Assembly: GCA_016839165.1 (NCBI GenBank)
Contig: CP069300.1
Location: forward strand, 7,264,001-7,328,000
Source: Bradyrhizobium sp. PSBB068
GTDB taxonomy: Bacteria; Pseudomonadota; Alphaproteobacteria; Rhizobiales; Xanthobacteraceae
Length of the DNA: 64,000 nt
Reading direction: 5' to 3'
In this document: piece after piece, positions 58,159-64,000 of the stretch
Layout: each line of letters begins with the position of its first letter
Numbering within the stretch: position 1 is the first letter of the stretch
The notes under the pieces: model-generated
The model's database searches: none
What the model saw: the letters and a program-made list of their open reading frames with translations, nothing else
What the model was told of the DNA's origin: nothing
Program-made: the position numbers and the translations under genes

Positions 58159-60363
58159 TCAGAACGTTGCCGCCAGCGTCAGCCGGACGGCAAGCGGCTC
58201 AGCAGGATGCACATGACGGTCCGCGACGCCGTCGATCGGCTCCCCCGGCAGACGGGAGAGATAGTAATACTCGATCTGATTGGTCTGTGCGTTGAAGAGA
58301 TTGAGGACGTCGAGCTGCAGCCGCATCCCATTGTCGAACTTATAGCCGGCGCGGGCGTTGACGATGAACGACGACAGCGAGCGGACGCTGTCGTCCTCGA
58401 TCAGCGGGCGCGGGCCGAAATAGCGGGCACGCAGGCTGCCGAACCAGCCGGTATCGCGGCCGAAGGTAACGCCGCCGCTGGCGACCCAGCTAGGCGCCCC
58501 CGGAATGAAATTGCCGACCGGATCAAAATCGGTGAAGCGAGCGCGGGTATAGGCCAGATCAAGGTCGAGGCTCATCCAAGGCAGCAATTTGTATTGATTG
58601 GTCCACTCGACGCCCACGCGCCGGCTCGGCCGGCTCGGCTCGGTGGTACCGGCGTCACCGACGAACAGCAGTTCGGAATCGAAGTCGAGCACGAATACCG
58701 CAAGCGACGAGGTCAGCCCGTCGACCGCCCTGGTACGGATGCCGAACTCGGCGCCCTTCGAGCGCACCAGCAGCGGCACGCGTTCGAGCGGCGTCACCTT
58801 GTCGTTGGGATCGACCGTGATGGTCGCGCCCCTGATATCGTTGGAATGCAGGCCGAACCCCGCATTGCCGTAGAACTCGGTCTTGGACCACGGACCGAGC
58901 ACGATGCCGGCCTTCGGGCTCGTCATCGCCGCCTGCGCGTTGCCGGAGTTCTGCGGCGTGTCGCTCAGCACATGGCCGGCAAAATAATCCTCGCGAATGC
59001 CGACCGTGGTACGCAGCCAGTCGGTCCAGCGCGCGGTGGTATCGGCCCACAGCGCGACGCTGCCCTCCTGCACCTGGTCGTTGCGCACCGTGGACAGGAT
59101 CTCGCGCTGCGCGGTCTTGAACAGGCCGACATTGATGTCGTCGTAGCGGGTCTGCACGCCGACCCGGGCCTGGGTATCGATGCCCGCGATGCGAATATCG
59201 GCGGCATGGCTGGCATCGAAGCCGTAGACGGTGCGCCTGTCGGTCTGGCTGAACTGGTCGCCATTGACGGGATCGTCGAGGAAGTAGGTGAAGTCGTTGT
59301 AGAGCTGCAGCGACGAGCGGATCACATAGGCGTTGAGCTTGGTCTGTCCGTAATCGCTCGACTGCGCCCAATTGCCTGACAGGCTGAAGCGGCTCGACGT
59401 GCCGCCGTCGGTCGGATCGAGCGAGCCGTAGCGGCCGATCAGGCCCTGGTCGATGGCGCGCTGCGCCACCTGGTCGGTCGAATTCCAGCCGTTGGAGTAG
59501 GCCATTGCGGTCAGCGAGAAGCCGTCGGTCGCGGTGCCCTGGCTGTAGCGCAGCACGCCGTTGAGCTTGCGGACGTCGTCGGGCACGTCCCACGGGCCGT
59601 TGTACTTGTTGGCCTCGAAAGCTGCGAGCAGCGTGCCGTCGCCCACCTTCGTCGAGCCTGCGGCCATCGCGCGCTGATAGCCGAAACTGCCGGCGGTCAG
59701 CTCCACGATGTTCTTCGAGAGCCGATCGAGGTAGTTGATGTCGACAGCGCCGGCGGACGCGAAGTCACCCTTGTCGGCATAATACGGCCCCTTTCGGACG
59801 TCGACCGACTGGATCAGCTCCGGAATCAGGAAGTTGATGTCGGCATAGCCCTGGCCGTGGCCATGGGTCAGCATGTTGACCGGCATGCCGTCGACGCTGA
59901 TGGCGAGATCGGTGCCGTGATCGAGATTGAAGCCGCGCAGAAAATACTGGTTGGCTTTGCCTTCGCCGGAGTGCTGGGTGACGATCAGGCCCGGCACCGC
60001 CTCCAGGACTTCGCCGACGCGCGAGACCGGCCGCGCGTTCAACTGCTCGCCGCTGATCTGCCGCTCGCTGGCTGCGGCGGGTTGCAGATTGGCGGCAGGG
60101 ATCGTCGCAGCGCCGGCGGTGATTCCGTCGTTCGGGGAATTCGGCGGACTCGGTGGCAGCGCTGCGGGCCTGTGGCCGCCGGCGGCAGCATGGCGCGGGC
60201 GTTGGGACGGCCTGGCGCGCTTGGGCGGCGCTTGAGCAGGCGACGTCACCGTGACCGGCGGCAGCTGGCTCGGTGTGACAGCCACGGTCTGCGCTTCGGC
60301 GACCGCCGCGCACGCTGCAATGGATGCGGCGGGAAATATCCGCCAAACAGTACGACGCAACAC
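58159..60363 (-). CDS. TonB-dependent outer-membrane receptor, probably for nickel or a nickel complex
   Basis: The receptor of about 734 residues has a signal peptide (to about AVAEAQ), a proline-rich spacer of about 80 residues, a plug domain (SRVGEVLEAVPGLIVTQHSGEGK in two blocks, FLRGFNLDHGTDLAISVDG, DINYLD) and a 22-strand barrel ending in LTLAATF. The GTG at 60363 after GCGGGGGCATGG is chosen since the ATG-like upstream frame overlaps the NikR operator. Divergent nikR and the operator at 60450 imply repression by nickel and import of nickel or a metallophore. Confidence 0.88.
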   Translation of the reverse strand: MLRRTVWRIFPAASIAACAAVAEAQTVAVTPSQLPPVTVTSPAQAPPKRARPSQRPRHAAAGGHRPAALPPSPPNSPNDGITAGAATIPAANLQPAAASERQISGEQLNARPVSRVGEVLEAVPGLIVTQHSGEGKANQYFLRGFNLDHGTDLAISVDGMPVNMLTHGHGQGYADINFLIPELIQSVDVRKGPYYADKGDFASAGAVDINYLDRLSKNIVELTAGSFGYQRAMAAGSTKVGDGTLLAAFEANKYNGPWDVPDDVRKLNGVLRYSQGTATDGFSLTAMAYSNGWNSTDQVAQRAIDQGLIGRYGSLDPTDGGTSSRFSLSGNWAQSSDYGQTKLNAYVIRSSLQLYNDFTYFLDDPVNGDQFSQTDRRTVYGFDASHAADIRIAGIDTQARVGVQTRYDDINVGLFKTAQREILSTVRNDQVQEGSVALWADTTARWTDWLRTTVGIREDYFAGHVLSDTPQNSGNAQAAMTSPKAGIVLGPWSKTEFYGNAGFGLHSNDIRGATITVDPNDKVTPLERVPLLVRSKGAEFGIRTRAVDGLTSSLAVFVLDFDSELLFVGDAGTTEPSRPSRRVGVEWTNQYKLLPWMSLDLDLAYTRARFTDFDPVGNFIPGAPSWVASGGVTFGRDTGWFGSLRARYFGPRPLIEDDSVRSLSSFIVNARAGYKFDNGMRLQLDVLNLFNAQTNQIEYYYLSRLPGEPIDGVADRHVHPAEPLAVRLTLAATF

Positions 60364-60449
60364 CCATGCCCCCGCATGATACCTGTTACAGTCACGCGAC
60401 AACCGCACCAGCACAAACCAAACCCGGCCAGCGAACGCTAGCAAGCGTA

Positions 60450-60477
60450 GTATGACGTTACAAGAGAAATGTCATAC
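60450..60477. promoter_or_regulatory. NikR operator between nikR and the TonB receptor gene
   Basis: GTATGA (60450-60455), exactly 16 bases, and TCATAC (60472-60477) match the E. coli NikR operator GTATGA-N16-TCATAC without a mismatch. The site lies in the 139-bp divergent spacer, 26 bp upstream of the nikR ATG. Confidence 0.92.
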
Positions 60478-60502
60478 TGGCGCTCAGCAACACGGATAGT
60501 CC

Positions 60503-60940
60503 ATGCAACGCATCACCATCACCATCGAGGATGATCTGCTCGCGGAGATCGACGCCGCCGCCGAGGCGCGCGGCTACCAGAACCGCTCCGAGATCATCCG
60601 CGACCTCGCGCGCGCCGGTTTGCAGCAAAGCGCTGAGGAGGCGCCGTCAGGGCAGTGCGTGGCCGCGCTGGTCTATGTCTATGATCACGCCGCGCGCGAC
60701 CTGTCGAAGCGGCTGGTGCAGAATTTCCACGGCCATCACGACCTGTCGCTGGCGACGCTGCACGTGCATCTCGACGACGACAGCTGCATGGAGGTGACGG
60801 CGCTGAAGGGCGCCAGCAGCGAAGTCCGCCATCTCGCCGACCACGTCATCGCCGAGCGCGGCGTGCGCTACGGCCGCGTCGTGATGATCCCGACCGCGGC
60901 GGACAAGAAGCCGCGCAAGCGCGGGCATGGGCACGATTAA
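60503..60940 (+). CDS. nikR: Nickel-responsive regulator NikR
   Basis: The 145-residue ribbon-helix-helix repressor has the DNA-binding strand RITITIEDDLL and helix NRSEIIRDLARAGL, then an ACT-like nickel domain with His76, His87, His89 and Cys95, the same numbering as the square-planar nickel ligands of E. coli NikR. When loaded with nickel it binds GTATGA-N16-TCATAC; such a site lies just upstream, so nikR is likely autoregulated and represses the TonB receptor gene. Confidence 0.96.
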   Translation: MQRITITIEDDLLAEIDAAAEARGYQNRSEIIRDLARAGLQQSAEEAPSGQCVAALVYVYDHAARDLSKRLVQNFHGHHDLSLATLHVHLDDDSCMEVTALKGASSEVRHLADHVIAERGVRYGRVVMIPTAADKKPRKRGHGHD

Positions 60941-60956
60941 GGATGCACGGCAGCTT

Positions 60957-60989
60957 AGATGGGTAACGGGCCGGCCCGTTGCCCCATCT
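60957..60989. terminator. Bidirectional hairpin between nikR and the HMG-CoA lyase gene
   Basis: AGATGGGTAACGGGCC (60957-60972) pairs with GGCCCGTTGCCCCATCT (60973-60989) with one bulged base. It lies between two convergent genes. There is no T-run. Confidence 0.6.
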
Positions 60990-60999
60990 ACGAACGTCG

Positions 61000-61947
61000 C
61001 TACGCCGCCTTCGCTCTCGTGCCACGCGGCAGGCCGGCACGGGCGAGGCCGCCATAGAGCGTTTCGCCCGGCATCTCAGCTTTCAGGATGGAGCGCACTT
61101 CGATAAGGCGATCGAGATCGATGCCGGTCGGAAATCCCTTGCTCTCGCAGAGGAAGACGAGGTCCTCGAACACGACATTGCCGGTGGCGCCCGGCGCGAA
61201 CGGGCAGCCGCCGAGGCCGCCGAGCGAACCGTCGAGCACGCGGGCGCCTTCATCAAGCGCGGCCGAGGCATTGGCAATGCCCATTCCTCGCGTGTCGTGC
61301 AGATGGACGCAGACCGGCTTGGAGCCCGCGATCTTCACCGCGCCACGGGTCAGCTCGCCGACCTGCTTCGGTCCGGCATAGCCGACGGTATCGGCGATCG
61401 CGACCATGTCGACGCCGACCTCGTAGAGCTTCTCGGTGAGGCGCAACACCTCGTTCGGATCGACCGCACCGACGATCGAGCAGCCAAGCCCCATCGAGAT
61501 CGCGGCATTGACCAGCGGCCTGTGCGCGCTGGCGTCGCGCAGCTCGCAGAGGCGCCTGATGTTCTCGATCGCGGATTCGCGCGAGCGGTTGGCATTGGCC
61601 TGGCTGTGCTCCTCGGTCGCCGACACCACCGATGCGATCTCGGCGACGCCGGAGGCCAGCGCCTCATTGACGCCGCGCTCGTTCAGCGCCAGCGCGACGC
61701 CATGCGCGCCAGGCAGCGCGGCGACAGTGGCGATAACGTCACGGACATCGACGAATTGCGGGAAGGTCTTGGCCGGCAGGAACGAGCCGACCTCGAAATG
61801 CCGGACGCCGGCGGCATATTCGTCGCGCACCCAGCGCTGCTTCGCCGCGGTCGAGGGGAACGTCTTCACGAGCTGCAGGCCGTCGCGCAGGCCGACCTCG
61901 CGCAGGCTCACTCTGTCGTTGGGATAGATATCGTGGACCCGGGTCAT
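61000..61947 (-). CDS. Hydroxymethylglutaryl-CoA lyase family protein
   Basis: The 315-residue DRE-TIM enzyme has the lyase start SLREVGLRDGLQL, the metal-binding HLHDTRGMGIANA and the Cys-containing signature GLGGCPFAPGATGN. HMG-CoA lyase splits HMG-CoA into acetoacetate and acetyl-CoA. The ATG at MTRVHDIYP follows GAGGC within the end of the CoA-transferase gene; the upstream frame is not conserved. It is 7 bp downstream of that gene, so they form one operon under the divergent LysR. Confidence 0.9.
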   Translation of the reverse strand: MTRVHDIYPNDRVSLREVGLRDGLQLVKTFPSTAAKQRWVRDEYAAGVRHFEVGSFLPAKTFPQFVDVRDVIATVAALPGAHGVALALNERGVNEALASGVAEIASVVSATEEHSQANANRSRESAIENIRRLCELRDASAHRPLVNAAISMGLGCSIVGAVDPNEVLRLTEKLYEVGVDMVAIADTVGYAGPKQVGELTRGAVKIAGSKPVCVHLHDTRGMGIANASAALDEGARVLDGSLGGLGGCPFAPGATGNVVFEDLVFLCESKGFPTGIDLDRLIEVRSILKAEMPGETLYGGLARAGLPRGTRAKAA

Positions 61948-61954
61948 GTCAGCC

Positions 61955-63124
61955 TCACGCAGCGTTTCCAGTTGACGAAATTGTTTGTTGATCGAGCTCG
62001 GCACGGACCGCCTCGGTATCGGCGCCAAGCACCGGCACTGTCAGGCCTTCGCCGATATGGCGTCCGTTCCATTCGACCGGCAGCGCGGGGACGCGGAACG
62101 GCTTGCCATCGACATTGACATTGTGAACGAGGCCACCCGGACGCAACACATGCGGGTCCTGCAACAGATCCTCCGGCCGGTTGATCGGCGAGAAGCAGAT
62201 GTTGAGCGCGTCGAGCCGCGCCGAGAGGTCGGCCACGTTCCAGCCCTTGATCACCTCGGCGACGCGCGGAATGATCCGGTCGCGCGCCATGATGCGGTCC
62301 GTGGTGCTGCGCAATGTCGGATCGTCGGCGAATTCCGTCAGGCCAAATTCGCGGCAGAAACTCTGCCAATGGCCTTCGGTCACGACGCCGATGAAGATGC
62401 GATCCCCGCCGGCGGCATCGAAGATGTCGTAGATCGGCCAAGCGTGCTCGCGCTCCGGCATCGAACGCGGCTTGCGCCCGGTCATCTCGTATTCGACCAT
62501 GTGCTGGGCAACCAGGAACAGGCAGTTCTCGAACAGGCCGATGCGGATGTCGGCACCGTCAGCCTTGCCGCAGCGCCTCTGATAGAGAGCGGCGAGGATC
62601 GAGATCACCCCGAACATGCCGCCCATGATGTCATTGGCGGAGGAGCCGACACGTTGCGGCTTGTCGCGGGTACCGGTCATCGCGGCGAGCCCCGACATCA
62701 TCTGCACGACCTCATCGAGCGCCGGGCGATGATCATAGGGACCGGAGAGAAAGCCCTTGTGGCCGGCGATGATCAGGTGCGGGTATTTCGCGCGCAGCTG
62801 CTCGGGCCCGAGACCCTGCTTGTCGAGTTGACCGTCGCGGAAATTCTCCAGGAACACGTCGGCGCCGGCGAGCAGCCGGTGCATGGTGTCGCGGTCCTCA
62901 GGTTTGGCGAGATTGAGCACCACGCTGCGCTTGCCACGGTTGAACAGCGGGAAGAACGAGACGCCCATGCCGCCGAGCGAGCGGGTCTTGTCGCCGGCCG
63001 GAGGTTCGACCTTGATCACTTCGGCGCCGAGTTGCGCCAGGATCATCCCGCAGGTCGGCCCCATCACCATGTGGGTCATCTCGACGACCCTCACACCCTC
63101 CAGCGGCAGTCCGCTCCCGGTCAT
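61955..63124 (-). CDS. CaiB/BaiF-type (class III) CoA-transferase
   Basis: The 389-residue enzyme has VRVVEMTHMVMGPTCGMILAQLG, VIKVEPPAGDKTRSLGG, FFPLFNRGKRSVVLNL and the probable catalytic aspartate in SSANDIMGGMFG. Coupled to an HMG-CoA lyase, it may activate 3-hydroxy-3-methylglutarate or a related acid to the CoA ester, like mammalian SUGCT (inference). The start MTGSGLPLEG has a GGAG site; an upstream in-frame start overlaps the intergenic region. Confidence 0.88.
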   Translation of the reverse strand: MTGSGLPLEGVRVVEMTHMVMGPTCGMILAQLGAEVIKVEPPAGDKTRSLGGMGVSFFPLFNRGKRSVVLNLAKPEDRDTMHRLLAGADVFLENFRDGQLDKQGLGPEQLRAKYPHLIIAGHKGFLSGPYDHRPALDEVVQMMSGLAAMTGTRDKPQRVGSSANDIMGGMFGVISILAALYQRRCGKADGADIRIGLFENCLFLVAQHMVEYEMTGRKPRSMPEREHAWPIYDIFDAAGGDRIFIGVVTEGHWQSFCREFGLTEFADDPTLRSTTDRIMARDRIIPRVAEVIKGWNVADLSARLDALNICFSPINRPEDLLQDPHVLRPGGLVHNVNVDGKPFRVPALPVEWNGRHIGEGLTVPVLGADTEAVRAELDQQTISSTGNAA

Positions 63125-63223
63125 CGGTTTCTCCGTGCTCGTTGCGCTCGTTTTGAGTAGTTGGCGCAGGTTAGGCTTCCGCACGCTATCTGAAAAATAT
63201 AATCTGTCGAATAGTGCATTCGT

Positions 63224-63235
63224 CGTTCTAGAACG
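63224..63235. promoter_or_regulatory. Perfect 12-bp palindrome before the lysR gene
   Basis: CGTTCTAGAACG lies 8 bp before the LysR start in the 119-bp divergent spacer. It is a candidate site for autoregulation; LysR boxes are usually T-N11-A, so it remains tentative. Confidence 0.35.
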
Positions 63236-63243
63236 CTGAACCC

Positions 63244-64000
63244 ATGGATTCGCGCCAGCTTCGCTATTTCATCGCGGTTTACGAGCAGCGCAACCTGTCG
63301 CGGGCGGCGGATCAGGCCAATGTCGCGCAGTCAGCGCTGAGCCACCACATCGCCAATCTGGAAGCCGAATTCGCCACGCCGCTGTTCGAGCGCAAGCCGC
63401 GCGGCATGGAACCGACCGCGGCGGGCGAGCGGCTCTACGAGCATGCCCGCATCATCCTGCGTGCCATGGCGGCGGCCGAGCGCGAGATCAGGGAAGGCGG
63501 CAGCGAGATCGCCGGCGACATCTCGATCGGCATGGCCAATTCCGGGATGAAGGCGATCGGCGTGCCGCTGATGCGGACCGTGCTGACCAAATATCCGAAC
63601 CTGAAGCTGTCGCTGACCGAGAGTCTCTCCGGCGCGACGCTGCTGCACCTGCTGAGCTCCGACGTCGACCTCGCACTGGTCTACAATCCGCCGTCGGAAA
63701 AAGACCTGGTGGCCGAGCCGGTGCTGGAGGAGCAGATGTTCTGCGTCGGCACCGAGAAACTGATCGGCAGAAAGGCCCCGATCAGCTTCGAGGAAGTGGC
63801 ACGGCTGCCGTTGATCCTGTTGCGGCACGGGCTCTCCGCGCGCGCCCTGGTCGATGATCCCGTGCCGCTCAAGCGGCTGGAGGCCAATGCGATCATGCAT
63901 CTCAACTCGACCAGCGGCATGATCGGGGCGCTGATCGCGGGCCTCGGCTGCACGATCGCAACGACTCACTTCGTCAGCGAGCCGCTGAAGGCACGATTGC
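63244..64000 (+). CDS. LysR-family transcriptional regulator (3' end outside window)
   Basis: The frame from the ATG at 63244 stays open to the window end, giving at least 252 residues. It is a LysR regulator: MDSRQLRYFIAVYEQRNLSRAADQ with the helix-turn-helix VAQSALSHHIANLE, then a periplasmic-binding-like effector domain. It is divergent from the CoA-transferase/HMG-CoA lyase operon, so it should activate that operon in response to a pathway metabolite. The resemblance to CynR/NAC-type regulators (short first helix, GAALL) is general. Only the last 50 or so residues are missing. Confidence 0.93.
   Translation, partial: MDSRQLRYFIAVYEQRNLSRAADQANVAQSALSHHIANLEAEFATPLFERKPRGMEPTAAGERLYEHARIILRAMAAAEREIREGGSEIAGDISIGMANSGMKAIGVPLMRTVLTKYPNLKLSLTESLSGATLLHLLSSDVDLALVYNPPSEKDLVAEPVLEEQMFCVGTEKLIGRKAPISFEEVARLPLILLRHGLSARALVDDPVPLKRLEANAIMHLNSTSGMIGALIAGLGCTIATTHFVSEPLKARL

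Overview
The window is high-GC, densely coded alphaproteobacterial chromosome. Gene content and order (aroA-cmk-rpsA-sppA-ihfB-lapA-trpFBA-accD-folC; lptC-lptA-lptB-rpoN-hpf-ptsN; infC-rpmI-rplT-pheS-pheT), a ROSE-type RNA thermometer before a small heat-shock gene, and several families of palindromic intergenic repeats point to Bradyrhizobium or a very close relative. Nothing suggests a plasmid, a prophage or a symbiosis island: this is mostly core housekeeping chromosome with short accessory insertions.

Layout. 1-3 kb: 3' end of the recombination helicase-nuclease addA, then trxA and a strong shared terminator. 3-16 kb: a long minus-strand run, read from right to left as aroA, cmk, rpsA, sppA, ihfB, a LapA-like membrane protein, trpF, trpB, trpA, accD, folC and a metallophosphoesterase. 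It is interrupted between trpB and trpA by a 453-bp cassette. 16-18 kb: acidic TIGR02300 protein, tRNA-Ala(GGC), a repeat, a shortened GIY-YIG nuclease gene, and the divergent ohrR/ohr peroxide-sensing pair. 18-24 kb: a CaiB-type CoA-transferase and the ugpBAEC glycerol-3-phosphate ABC importer. 24-26 kb: hsp20 with RpoH promoter and ROSE leader, a DUF1150 gene, a small hypothetical gene and a cytochrome P460 gene. 26-31 kb: an acyl-activating ligase, a saccharopine-dehydrogenase-like protein and an SDR in one operon, opposite a TetR regulator with a clear operator. 31-37 kb: ptsN, hpf, rpoN, lptB, lptA, lptC, and an RNase D-like exonuclease. 37-46 kb: MFS transporter, tRNA-Leu(CAG), NDUFA9-like protein, uppP, GST, queG, thioesterase-like, SnoaL-like and alpha/beta-hydrolase genes. 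46-52 kb: infC (AUU start), rpmI, rplT, a small secreted protein, pheS and pheT, with a second cassette between pheS and pheT. 52-64 kb: a metallo-beta-lactamase-fold protein, a Tat-exported amine oxidase-like flavoprotein, a permuted NlpC/P60 hydrolase, a GT39-like membrane protein, a TonB receptor facing nikR across a perfect NikR operator, an HMG-CoA lyase/CoA-transferase operon, and a LysR gene cut by the window end.

The most unusual structure is a pair of small cassettes (about 453 and 470 bp). Each carries one DUF559 (Vsr/PD-(D/E)XK-like) nuclease gene between terminal inverted repeats that are themselves hairpins followed by a GGGTGRGGG tail. Both sit in the short gap between the genes for two subunits of one enzyme (trpB/trpA and pheS/pheT), and in both the repeat tail lies where the nuclease gene's ribosome binding site should be. 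A third small nuclease gene (GIY-YIG) stands beside another palindromic repeat that starts inside the CCA end of tRNA-Ala. Together they suggest nuclease-linked palindromic mobile elements comparable in concept to REP/RAYT systems.
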